NCBI RefSeq assembly: GCF_001649575.2
Contig: NC_051451.1
Location: forward strand, 22,242,785-22,306,784
DNA: 64,000 nucleotides
Direction: 5' to 3'
DNA from: Kryptolebias marmoratus
Taxonomy: Eukaryota; Chordata; Actinopteri; Cyprinodontiformes; Rivulidae
The notes below the pieces were generated by a model, which worked only from the letters and a program-made list of their open reading frames with translations, made no database searches and was not told where the DNA came from. Below are positions 22,861 to 37,475 of this stretch, piece by piece; position 1 is the first letter of the stretch, and each line of letters starts with the position of its first letter. Made by a program: the position numbers and the translations under genes.

Positions 22861-25150
22861 TAAAAATTAATTAAAACAAAATATTTGATTATCACAGCAG
22901 CGAATTAAACTAAAGCCATTTTGAAAGGTGCTGCCTAAAATTCTACTTTCGTAATAAAATATGAAAAAAACCCTACATTTTAATGTATGAACTGTAAAAG
23001 GAAAGTAAAATAAATCAAGTTCAAAGAAATGTTAAATCTGCTGCCAGTGAGGCATTGTGGTCACTATGGTAACGCCTCACTCTTGTCTGTCACTTCCTGT
23101 CAGGGCAGACAGAAACAAACTGAAAAGTAAGCCTCAAACAAAAAGTCAGATCTTAAAAATCCTTTATCTACGAGTGTCAAAAGGCTGTTTTTATGTATCC
23201 TTCGCCTCCCGTATTGAAGAACATATTTTTATTTCATTATTTATTTTTGCAAATTGTATTTACATTGTACAATGATATCAAAAGTCGTAGCAAACTAATC
23301 CCAACTGAGTCGTAGAATTCAGTGTTTAATTTTATTTTAAAGATGTGCATCAAGATACGAGACAAATATTTTCAACAATGATAGTAATGGTCTCTAGTGA
23401 AAGATGCTAGATTATAATCTTAATAATAAAAATGATGAAAAATTGCTAAATAAATCTTCTTTAAGCTGTTCCCTTTTAAGGGGTCTACACAGCGAGTCGT
23501 CGTCCTCCATCTAACTGTCTCCTGTGTCCTCTGTCCTCACTTGTTTATGTAAAATTTACCTTTATTTCCTATATGCACTATATAAAAAAAGAAGACAAAT
23601 AAAATAATAAGGAATAACAGCAAAATGTATACAAATTGCAGTAATTAATTTAATACAAACACTTGCTCCAGTTTGTCCAGAAAACAAAAAAATCTTAGTG
23701 TTTGTACAGGTAAATCTACTGTGACCTTTCTTTTTGTTTAATTAGTTAACACAATAGTTTGCACATTATTATTATTTTTTTTTTGTAAGGGATAAATGAT
23801 GAGGAAAAAAAACGTGGCTTGCACTTTTTTTGAAAGGTTTTATTTTGGCTTGGGTTGTATAAAATACGTACAATAGGCTCTAATTTGCACATTTTCGCAA
23901 ATGTTGGCATGCAAATGCAAACATATTAGTTTGCAAGCAGAGCACTGATAATAGATAAACCACACCTGATGACTTATTTTAATTTACTCACCATCTGCTA
24001 AATAAAATATTATCTTTCAATCTTCACATCCTGCAGTCAAGAGACCCCTTTATGTTAGAGTTAATAAAGAAAATACATTCGTCTGTAAATAAATCCTTGC
24101 ATTAAAACAAAACACAAAATCAGACTTCATTTGGGAAATCTTAGAATAAATCCAACAAGTTAACAAAAAGGATTTTGTTTTCCTTCTGGTCCTGGATATG
24201 TTTCTGCTTGCTCCCACTATTTGATGTTAGCTGGACAAAATTCCTGAAATGCTTTTAACTCAGGCATAGCCTCCCCCGTGGAAACAATTCAAACTTGTGT
24301 CGAAACAAAACTGCACAAAAGTAAACTTGCCAACAAAGTGGCAATAACAGTGAAGACAGAATATCTGCAAGGGAAATAAAGAAAACATAAAAAAACATAA
24401 AAAAACATTTGTGACTTTGTGCATTATCACAAATGTATGCATAAAAACAGCTTTACCAGTAAAGTGTGCAAAAGTTAAGTTTGTTTGGATTATTTTGTTC
24501 ACTGCAACAGAAAAAACAAGAATTTTTAAAGATAGTTTATGCCTAACCAACTCAAAATGATATAAAAATCGAGAAAGTGCAACAAAGTACTAATTATATT
24601 ATTATTATTTACTCTACTTGATCTAAAAGAAAAAAAATGTTAAACGCTAAGGTATGTTTAAGAAAGTATTAATGTTCAACTTGTGAATAATTTTGTGTTA
24701 TTTGTGTTACTCAGGGCACAGATTTAACCAAAGATCAATTCGGATAAAGAGCGGTACCTGCACCTCACTTCCGCCTTTGCTTTATTATAAAAAACATTTT
24801 TGCATCTTTTCCTTTAACATCAGATATTTGTTGCCAAGTTCAAATATGAACTTCAAAGCTACTTTTGACTTTTACTCTACTTTAAAAAAAATAAAACGTG
24901 GGGAACACTGTTTAGCATTTGAACGCGGCGTGGTGCGTTTTTTGGTCTCCAGAAAACAAACAAAGACGACTTTAACAAAAAGCTTCACAACTTACCAAAT
25001 GCTGATAGCTTTTAAGACGTACAACTGCGTGAGGTAATAAGATACAACAAGACGTTGTAATGTTTTTATAAAAAAGAAATCTTTAGCAGCTTTACCCCCT
25101 GAGATGAGGACAGCTGTGATTTGAGGAAACAGAAAACAGTTTTTTGTAAT
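22861..25150. other. AT-rich spacer between fbxo9 and cilk1 promoters
   Basis: No family match or exon chain is visible on either strand. The DNA is strongly AT-rich with poly-A/T runs. It separates two genes transcribed away from each other, an arrangement also seen for human FBXO9 and CILK1. Confidence 0.6.
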
Positions 25151-25328
25151 ATCGCGAGATTACGTAGAGTTCCCTGACGAGAGGGCCAGGCTGTAAATTA
25201 ATTTACGTTTTGTAGCGGGGCTCGCTGGTAGATTAAGGGCGCAGTTTAATCGACTGACCGAGTGCAATTAGCTGAACATCGGCTACAAATGCTCGGCTAT
25301 GCGTTGTTGTCGGTCTGAAGCGGGGAGG
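25151..25328 (+). promoter_or_regulatory. cilk1: cilk1 promoter and probable 5' UTR exon
   Basis: The motif atcgcgagat at 25151-25160 contains the TCGCGAGA core seen in many vertebrate housekeeping promoters. A CpG-rich segment follows and ends at a strong donor, gggagg|gtgagt, after 25328. The next acceptor, cctcag before 26628, opens the exon that carries the cilk1 start codon. The link is inferred from orientation and splice sites. Confidence 0.5.
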
Positions 25329-26274
25329 GTGAGTGTTTTAAACTCTGATTTCATGTGTTTGGACTCGGTTAGGATCAGCTGTTTTCACCGGAGCATCAGT
25401 TTTTAACGTTTTGCTAACAGTAGCCGGGCTAACAACACCAACACAGCTGCACAATTAGTGATTATTAACTTGTCTGACCCCGTTAGCCTCGGACTACACG
25501 TTCAATTTTTACGTAAAACATCCCTAACAAATGTGATAAAAGCTACTTTTTAAACCCAGATAATACAAACTAAACGAGAAAAAGACTATATAAGATTCAT
25601 TCTTGCTTTCTATCCATGTTCTGGTCAAATTTAACCTCTTCTAAAACTGTTACTTGATCCTATTTGCTCTTATATTTTTCCTTTACTTGCCACTGGAAAA
25701 TCAAAATCTTATTTAAGCTTGCTATGGGGGAGTTCCTTATTGAAATGGTATTTAAAAACAATATTCCTGCAGCTTTTTATTTTGTCAAACTTGTATTTTC
25801 TTAAATAGTTTGTATCTAAATAGATAAATAAAGTTAATAATTGCAAAATCAAGGTGCACCAACAAGTGAGGGCTCTTGGGACAATCTCCAGAAATCAAAT
25901 AAAATTTAACAGTGATTGCTGCTTCCTTCTTTTGGCTGTTTCCTTTTCAGCGACTTATCCTCCTCCATCTATCTCTGTCCTGCCTGTCCTCTGTGTCCTC
26001 TGTCCTCACTCCAACTACCTCCGTGTCCTCTCTATCTGCATCCATATTTGTCCTCTTTGTCCACCTCTCCAGGTTCTCACGTCATCTGCAAACATCACAT
26101 GTTTGCCATAATTGTTAAATAACATAAAATCAGTAGTCTGATGTAAAGTACTGTAATAGTTGTTGTCAGATGGACAGACGGACGGATGGATCTATTAGTA
26201 ATCCCAGTCTGGGACCGTGCCACTGTTCTTTTGTGGGTCTGGGAGCTGAAAGCTTTGGGAACCATTGTTCTGCA

Positions 26275-26438
26275 GCAGTGATTCCCAACCCTGGTCCAGG
26301 AGGAGTCACTGTCCTGCATCTTTTAGTTGTTTCCCTGCTTGAATGACTGAGCGATTAGCAGGTTTCTGCAGAACTTGGAAGACCTGCTGAAGAGGGGGGA
26401 AACGACGAAAACATGCAGGATAGTGTTGGGAACCACTG
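26275..26438. mobile_element. hAT-type MITE (non-autonomous)
   Basis: The 164-bp unit starts cagtgattcccaacc and ends gttgggaaccactg, so its ends are inverted copies. Internal arms (gtcctgcat / atgcagga) also pair. Flanks ttctgcag and tcctacag agree at 6 of 8 positions, consistent with a decayed 8-bp hAT target duplication. It lies in the leader intron of cilk1. No transposase is encoded. Confidence 0.75.
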
Positions 26439-26631
26439 TCCTACAGAACACCTTCAAATTAAGTGTTTTGATCTTGATTTGAAGGAGGTGCTGTTGAAGA
26501 AGAGCCAAACTTAATGTGAAATCTACATCATTTCACATTAAACCATCCTCTCTGTAGTTAGTCTGTGCCCAGTAGTTGTTGTGAATTATTAATCTTGTTT
26601 TTTGTTGTCCATCCTGCAACTCCTCAGCTCG

Positions 26632-26796
26632 ATGACGGAGGTCCGTTCATGACACCATGAGTCCCCCGGCGCCGCCCACAGTCTTCTGCTGTTGTCACAG
26701 AAAAATCTGGTTGCATTCGGCGGCAGGAGGTGAACACGTCTGTCTTTCCTCCTAATTGTTACCTGGCTTCGGGGAGAACATGGCAGGGCAAGCATG

Positions 26797-26797
<1 letters not shown>
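26632..26797 (+). promoter_or_regulatory. cilk1: Upstream ORF cluster in the cilk1 leader
   Basis: Within the exon starting at 26628, four short ATG-initiated frames precede the main start: 26632-26652 (6 codons), 26649-26660 (3 codons), 26657-26755 (32 codons) and 26780-26797 (5 codons). The last stops with TGA at 26795-26797, so its final A is the first base of the cilk1 ATG (a TGATG overlap). Such leaders usually lower translation. Regulation is inferred. Confidence 0.6.
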
Positions 26798-31291
<4,494 letters not shown>

Positions 31292-32104
31292 TGGCCTGCC
31301 CCGAGCTCTAAGAACTCTTTCACGTCCAAAGAGTAGGCTGAGGGATTTTACAACCCAGTTCTGTAAATAACTGACACAGCAGCAATAAGTTTTGTTTCAT
31401 TAAGTGTAAACTCCTAAAAGTTTGGGTAAATGCAATCAGCCAAAATTCAAGTGTTTTTTTTCTTTCTGTAATATAACCTGCTGTCAGTGGAGGGGTCACA
31501 CCTCAGTTTTGTATCAGTGAATGTTGTTTACTCACTCGTATACAATAATATGCATATATCAGTATAAAACCTTCACTGTGATTTCTTTTTGACTTATTAC
31601 TTATTTTACCTCTGTTTGTTACAGCTATTGTTTATTTTTTACATTTTTTTTTCCTTTTTGTTCAGACTTAGTTTGTATTGTACGCTTTCAGTGAAACGTG
31701 AGCGAAGCTTTAATTTATAACTCGACAAATTGCAAGTGCTTGCCATATTGTACAGATTTATTTCAGTCGTTCAGTCCCGTTTGCCAAAACTGAATGATCA
31801 CTGCGAGGGATAACGTACTTAAACATCTGCATGATTTATGCATTAAAATGATCATTTCAAGTAAAGAAGTGTGAATATTATTTTTCCAAGCTTTTCCATG
31901 CTTAATATTAGCAGTTTGAGCACAGCCACTAGAAGAATCTGTTTCTGGGGAATAATTCAGGTCAAAAAAGTGTTTTTAATTATGCTATACTATGATTTAA
32001 AGCAGACCCGATATAAAGAGTCAAATAAGTGGACCTGCTGGAGCCAGAAAAGCCTTTTTAAAAGTTAATGTCGCTCAAAAGTGATAAATGTTTTAAATTA
32101 TTTT

Positions 32105-32300
32105 ATAAACCAGTGGAACTTGATAAGTAATCATGAGATCTACATCTACATCTACAACCAATTAACCTTTGGAGTCAACCCCATCCAGGATGGCTGCCAC
32201 ACAAAAATATAACTCAGTTATAAACAGTTTTACAGATCTTGGAGCGGTAGTAGCTGAGAGTTATCCCCAATACATGCTTGGAGCATTTACACACATTTTT
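32105..32300 (-). repeat. Dispersed repeat family, copy D1
   Basis: On the minus strand this carries the family blocks in order: 'actctcagctactacc', 'ggcagccatcctgg', 'gttgactccaaaggttaat', 'ggttgtagatgtag' and 'tgattactta'. It sits in the 3' flank of cilk1. Confidence 0.7.
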
Positions 32301-32334
32301 TTTTTAATGGATTCAACCTTCTTTTTATTTCATT

Positions 32335-32925
32335 GTTAGCGAAATATCTCACCAAACACTGCACAGATGTTAATCTACAACTGATTAACAATTCAAGATG
32401 GCCACCACAGCTAATCAACCTTAGTTATAGATATACAGTCCTGCTCACCATTATTGGCACCCATGACGTTTAAGTACATATAATGGAATATTTACTGAAG
32501 GAAATTCATCAAGTGAAACAACATTTTATTGCTGATAGCTTGTGCTTGATGCAAAACAGCAAATGATCAAAAACATTAAAAAAGATAAACATTATGAGGA
32601 AAACAAAGAAAAACAATTTTTACCATGCCAATGGTATTGGCACCCTTTACTGCAAATCAATATGAAAACCCAATTTGGCTCACCTGTTGCAAATCACACA
32701 TAAAGATCACTTGTGATGGACTGCCTCCACACATATGACATGAATTAACCAATGAATGATCATGAAGATATTNACTCAGCTATGCAAATCATGAAGGGGT
32801 GCCAATAATGGTGAGCAGGACTGTAACTATAGCTCAGTTGTACAGATATTAAGTTCAAATTGGATGTGGCAGTAGCTGAGAGTCGTCCTCAACATATACT
32901 TCAAGCACAATAATGCACAAGATCC
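32335..32925 (-). repeat. Dispersed repeat family, copy D2, split by a MITE
   Basis: The minus strand has 'gactctcagctactgcc' and 'aacttaatatctgtac' on the right side of a MITE, and 'ggccatcttgaat' and 'gttaatcagttgtagat' on its left side. Removing the MITE (32436-32823) and one TA restores the usual block order, so the MITE inserted into an older repeat copy. Confidence 0.75.
32436..32823. mobile_element. Tc1/mariner-type MITE with TA target duplication
   Basis: The element begins cagtcctgctcaccattatt and ends with its inverse. The terminal repeats are about 26 bp, nearly perfect, and TA flanks each side (32434-32435, 32824-32825). The 388-bp interior has no transposase frame. One ambiguous base (n) is at 32773. 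It is nested in the repeat copy at 32335-32925. Confidence 0.85.
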
Positions 32926-32952
32926 ACACACTCTCTCAGATCAATTTATCAC

Positions 32953-32990
32953 GTATTAAGCAAAGCTAGTAGGCTAGCTTTGCTTAATAC
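32953..32990. repeat. Perfect 17-bp hairpin
   Basis: The arms 32953-32969 and 32974-32990 are exact inverted copies (gtattaagcaaagctag and its complement) around a 4-nt loop, tagg. It marks the edge between AT-rich repeat DNA and the GC-rich island that follows. Confidence 0.9.
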
Positions 32991-32999
32991 TACAAAAAG

Positions 33000-33330
33000 G
33001 TAAGGCAGACTGCCACGTGCAGCGCCGCATTTGGATGTGTCTGAAGCTTGGAGCTTGACTTCCCTACGTTTCTCCTTTTGGCCTTGAGCTTGTTTGGAGG
33101 TTCTAGCAGGGGAGCGCAGCTACTGGTACACCGAAGGATGGTCGTCCTACGTCGTCCGCTGCCACCGAGCGCAGGGCTTCGGGAGGGACACATATGGAGC
33201 AGTGAGGGAGGAAGGGGACACCCGCCTAGCCAGCCAGATCAGCCGAATCAACCCTAGCGATCAATGGGGTGACAGATGTCGCAGCCAGATCGCCCTCACA
33301 TCCGAAGTCTGCAAGATGTCCAACAGCTAA
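33000..33330 (+). other. GC-rich coding-like island of unknown origin
   Basis: Composition shifts to GC-rich, with an open frame of 78 codons from 33094 to 33330 containing SYWYTEGWSSYVVRCHRAQG, and a parallel open frame from 33048. I do not recognise the peptide. No clear donor or acceptor links it to gsta, and it stops at 33328-33330. It may be a fragment of a retroelement ORF, a pseudo-exon or a GC-rich regulatory block. Confidence 0.3.
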
Positions 33331-33539
33331 ATATATGACCGTCTGAACGAAGCCCTTTTCATCATGGGTTTGCCTTTATGGACTATTTAGTTTGACTGGT
33401 GACTTTTGTCCTAAACGTTCTAAATATACAAATTTTGTCGCTTTCTGACTTCAATTTTTCGAAAAAACGATGCTAAAACAAGCCCGCTAACGTTTTACCC
33501 ATGATGCTTAGCAGCGATGTGTTCGTGAACCGCGTTTCT

Positions 33540-33697
33540 ATTGGTCGAAACTCACCAATCGCAGACTTTAGATGTTTTAACACGCCTTTAACTTTTCGCC
33601 CTCCAGCTTCACAACATTATATAACGCGGTTAAACGCCCCGAAAGTTTCTCTTTGCAGCAAAACGTCATTCCATATCTCCGCCAGGTGCACGCACAG
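33540..33697 (+). promoter_or_regulatory. gsta: gsta core promoter and 5' UTR exon
   Basis: An inverted CCAAT (attgg, 33540-33544) and a direct CCAAT (33555-33559) precede a TATA box, tatataa, at 33618-33624. A short leader exon then ends at donor gcacag|gtatga after 33697. The next acceptor, tccgcag before 33779, leads into the exon with the gsta start. The arrangement fits a focused TATA promoter starting near 33648. Confidence 0.65.
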
Positions 33698-33798
33698 GTA
33701 TGAATGAACTCGAGGCTAATTTGCATTCGCGTCAATTAGTTGGTTGTTGTCACTTTTCACTGTTTTTGTTTCCGCAGTTTGAACACCCTGCCACAGCC

Positions 33799-35124
33799 AT
33801 GTCTGGAAAAGTTACTCTGACCTATTTCAACGGGAGGGGGAAAATGGAGTCAATCCGTTGGCTCCTGACTGTTGCAGAAGTGGAAGTGAGTGAAGAAAAT
33901 GCAAATCTCACATTTTTGTACCCCTTTTGTGTGAAACTGCTTATAATGATTTATGTCCACAGTTTGATGAGGTTTTCCTGACAACCAGAGAGCAGTACCT
34001 GAAACTCCTGAACGGTGAGTTGGTTTTCAGATAAAACCCTCATCTGTCAGCTCACACTGGGTGGACACTTTTTGACCTGTGTCCAACTTTCTTAATCTTG
34101 AACTTCTGCCTGTATATGTTGCGACACACCCTGAGCAGCAGCAGGTCCATAGGCTTTGGCTCAGATGCATTTTCAGTCTGGGATAGTGAGCGATGGATGT
34201 GGTAATGTCATTATTCTCTGCTGGGAGTGGTGCTCCACGTGACCCCGTCTTGTGTTTTCTCTGCAGATGGGGCGCTCATGTTTCAACAGGTTCCTTTGGT
34301 GGAGATTGACGGGTTGAAACTCATCCAGACAAAGGCAATCCTGCAGTACATTGCAGAGAAGTACAATCTCCACGGGAAAGATATCAAAGACCGCGTCATG
34401 TACGCTCCACCTCTGTTATGCAATCATACCAGCGTCTCTTACGACTGATCGATAATGATAACTGTTTTTTTTTTAGGGTCAATATGTACTCTGAGGGACT
34501 GACGGATCTTATGGAATTGATCATGATGCTGCCCTTCGTCCCAGACCCCAAACCAAAACTTGATAACATTCAAACTAAAGCAAAAGAGCGCTACATGCCT
34601 GTGTTTGAAAAGGTTAGTCTGAGTGCTGTGAATGACTCTCAGCTACCACTCCAAGTTTTAGCTTAATATCTGTAAAAACTGCCTTTTTCTGATGCGAACT
34701 GTGGTAAACTATGATAGCTAAAAGTTGTGTGTCTGAAAACAATCCTCCCAGGCGCTGAGTGGACCCGTGTACCTGGTGGGAGGTAAATTAAGCCTTGCAG
34801 ATGTGCTGCTGCTTGAAGCCACCTTGATGCTGGAGGAGAAGTTTCCTGAAATCCTCGCAGACTTCCCCAACGTCAAGGTAAAGGTGTCCTTTAAGTGCAT
34901 CGTGGGGAATAAACAGTCCCGCTTGTCTCGGACCCTGTGTCCTCCCCGGGTTTAAAGTTTGTCTTTTTGTGTGTGTTTTCTTTTTAATCCAGTCTTTCCA
35001 GGGCAGGATGACTCGGGTCCCCGCCATCAGCAGGTTCCTGCAGCCGGGCAGCAAGAGGAAGCAGCAGCCAGATGATCATTACAAAAACACCGTCATGAAA
35101 GTGTTCAACATGACGTCACTGTAA
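33799..35124 (+). CDS. gsta: Glutathione S-transferase, alpha class
   Basis: Six coding exons join in phase to 221 aa: 33799-33885, 33963-34014, 34267-34399, 34477-34612, 34752-34877, 34993-35124. The cytosolic enzyme conjugates reduced glutathione to electrophiles and can also act on lipid peroxidation products. The start [18 protein letters not shown] places catalytic Tyr at residue 9 with the alpha-class YFNGRG motif. [10 protein letters not shown] and QTKAIL form the glutathione site. The C-terminal helical domain has [15 protein letters not shown], and the protein ends FLQPGSKRK...VFNMTSL. Exon 4 ends at an unusual donor, cat|gtacgc, chosen because it restores [12 protein letters not shown] in phase. 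AATAAA is at 35297-35302. Neighbours match human 6p12, where GSTA genes lie between CILK1 and TMEM14A. Which fish paralogue it is cannot be settled here. Confidence 0.95.
34620..34712 (+). repeat. Dispersed repeat family, copy E (short fragment)
   Basis: A fragment inside gsta intron 5 with 'gaatgactctcagctacca' and 'agcttaatatctgtaaaaac'. Only this part of the family is present. Confidence 0.6.
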
Positions 35125-35464
35125 TGCCGTCCAGAGTTGTGTTACATTCCTCGCAACGCGATCAGTGTGATTCCTTATGACTGGCATGAGCCCCAGTGGC
35201 TCGGTCATGTTAGTTAAAAAAGCACAATCAGATATGAAAATCTAATCTATTCAGCATTTCTGCTGTGTCCTGATAATACTGTGAAGATTTAAACTGAATA
35301 AAATCTTTTTGGGGTGGAAACCTTTGAGATGTTGGTGTGTTTTGTTCTATTTGTGGCCTTGTATTTAAAGGAAAAAAGAGGTTTTAAACAAAGATAATTT
35401 AAGTTGAGAGGACGCAGTTAATGGCTGTTTTGGTCACCTTGCGTGTGACCTCGTGTTTTATTGT

Positions 35465-35690
35465 GAAAGCACTCAGGAGTACGTGTCGTGATTACTCTCA
35501 GCTACCACCACGCCAAAATTTTAGCTAAGTGTCTGTAAAATGAAGTGAAGGGTGGCTGTTGTGGCCAACCTTAAAAAACCTTGAGTTGACTCTAAAAGTT
35601 AATCAGTTGTAGATTTACATCCAATGATTACTTTGAAAGTTTCACTCAAATGCATCCAGTGACTCGTAAGATATTTTGCTAACAGACAGG
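35465..35690 (+). repeat. Dispersed repeat family, copy F
   Basis: It carries 'actctcagctaccacca', 'gagttgactctaaaagttaa', 'tcagttgtagatttacatcc', 'aatgattactt' and 'taagatattttgctaacaga' in order. It is followed at once by copy G. Confidence 0.8.
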
Positions 35691-35704
35691 CAGAGCTGAC
35701 TGTA

Positions 35705-35970
35705 ATACTCACGCTACATGTATGTGTTGTGAATGACTCTCAGCCACTACCACACTAAATTTTACCTTAATATCTGTAAAGTTGGCTGAGTCATAACAAT
35801 TTTTGTGTTCACTAAAGTTGGTTTAATGTGGTGGCCATCTTGAATTTAGTTGACTCCAGAAGTTAATCAGTTGTAGAGACACGTCCAGTGATTGGTTTCA
35901 GTGGTTCATGTAATATTTTAGAAACAAGACACAAAAACGCAGACAAAAGCATAATCTTCCACCTTCGTCT
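35705..35970 (+). repeat. Dispersed repeat family, copy G
   Basis: It repeats the same block order as copy F in the same orientation ('gactctcagccactacc', 'ggtggccatcttgaattt', 'gttgactccagaagttaatc', 'aatcagttgtag', 'gtccagtgatt') and ends near 'cttccaccttcgtc'. The two copies lie head to tail in the gsta 3' flank. Confidence 0.8.
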
Positions 35971-36389
35971 TCATGAAAAAAGCAGAATGCGCTGCATTTC
36001 ACCAATCAGATCTGTTTATTTAGGTTTTGTCTCAGTACAAAAGACTCAAACATAAAATTTATTATTTTCCCTTAAAAGCTTGTGGGAAATACGTGTGACA
36101 GATTTAATACTTGAAACGTGCTCTTTAGTTCTGTAATCTGAACGTTTGTAGCTTAATAACTGATTTTGTAGCACGCGTGTTAAATCCTTACAATATCTAC
36201 TCTCCTGACAGAACTGTAAGAGAACAAAACATATCAACACGTTAAAAACTCAGGTATAAAAGACAAAGGAAGGAATCATCTTTAGAACCCACAGAACCAC
36301 AGATTTGGTCGTTAAGCTCCCTGTAAAACTTGTTCATCCAGTCGGAGAGTTTTTTTTTCTTTTTTATCTTTTCAGTGCCGCTCCCTCGG

Positions 36390-36979
36390 TCACATCATGG
36401 TCAGGAGCAAGAGACGGAACACCATCAGTAAACTGTGGGGAGAAAAGACAAATAAAAGAAGAAAACAGCATAATCAGCAAATGTTTCCCAACAGTTTTGT
36501 TACGCAATCAGAATTTGCTCCTTGTTAAGCAGTTCTGACCCTGACCTTAGCCCCGTCATGATGCCTGCAGGCATTAGTTTCCCAGATTTCTTGTATCTCA
36601 ATCCCATGATTATGGAGAGGACTCCAGAAGAAACTGAAACAACACCACAGGATAAATAAAGCTGCATGGAAATGTTTGAGAAACACAAGCTAATAAAGGC
36701 ATACTTACTTAGAGACACCTGGATGTTCTTTGGATCATTAGAAACGTTATAGGCCCCGTAAGCAGATAATCCACCAAAAACCAAACCAGCTATCAGGGAC
36801 ATGACGCTGGCTGCCATAAAACAAACACATAAAGAGGATCAGGATCAGGATAACACAACGAACGGCTTTAGTTGGGATTAAAATGTTAACTTAAATGAAC
36901 ACTTTCAACCTTTCCTCTTGTAGCCCATAAATCCTCCAAACATAATGGCTGCAGCATAGCCGAATCCAATCCAGTCCAT
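36390..36979 (-). CDS. tmem14a: Transmembrane protein 14A
   Basis: Four minus-strand exons join in phase to 100 aa: 36910-36979, 36709-36810, 36546-36633, 36390-36432. The protein belongs to the TMEM14 family of small four-helix membrane proteins. TMEM14A has been linked to suppression of mitochondria-dependent apoptosis. The start MDWIGFGYAAAIMFGGFMGYKRK, the middle SLIAGLVFGGLSAYGAYNVSND and the end MGLRYKKSGKLMPAGIMTGL...LLMVFRLLLLTMM follow human TMEM14A closely (99 aa). TMEM14C is longer at its N-terminus and fits less well. The exon 1 donor, aaag|gttgaa, is weak but required for phase. A candidate poly(A) signal on the minus strand is at 36015-36020. Human TMEM14A also lies next to the GSTA cluster. 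Confidence 0.93.
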
Positions 36980-37394
36980 CGTTTCAGGAAAAAAAAAGCT
37001 GCAAAACAATGAAAGATTGCACCTAAAAAATCAAATCCAGTCAAATTTAAAAGGAAATCCAGTTAAACTCAGGAGATTAGTTTGGGTCAAAAGCCACGAA
37101 CATTTGATAAGAATGGGCTCACGCACAAAAACACATACAGGAAAGTTATAAACAAGTTAAACACAAACTTTCTTTCTTTTCTTTGTCTTAAAGTAATAAT
37201 TCAGGAGTTAGAATCGCTGCAGTGAACGTAACAGACCTCTAGGTGTCGCTGTTAGCCTTCTAGTAAGTAAAATAAAAAAACAAAAAAAGGTTACGTCTAC
37301 AAACATTACTATGTAAACGAACAATCTCCAACTACATACGCTTATATTACGTTTAATAAAGTGTTATTTATTCGCCGTGGCATATTTTACATAC

Positions 37395-37475
37395 CTGTAG
37401 TCCAAACAAGATAAACGACAGCAGCTTTCGCACTTCCTCGTCACTTCCCACCAATTCTACTGCGCATGCGCGAGT
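37395..37475 (-). promoter_or_regulatory. tmem14a: tmem14a leader exon and NRF1/ETS promoter
   Basis: On the minus strand a short leader exon ends with gactacag|gtatgt at 37395. Just upstream lie two ETS-type sites (ggaagtg, in the region 37425-37450), an inverted CCAAT and a perfect NRF1 palindrome, tgcgcatgcgc, at 37461-37471. This set is typical of broad housekeeping promoters. Confidence 0.65.
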
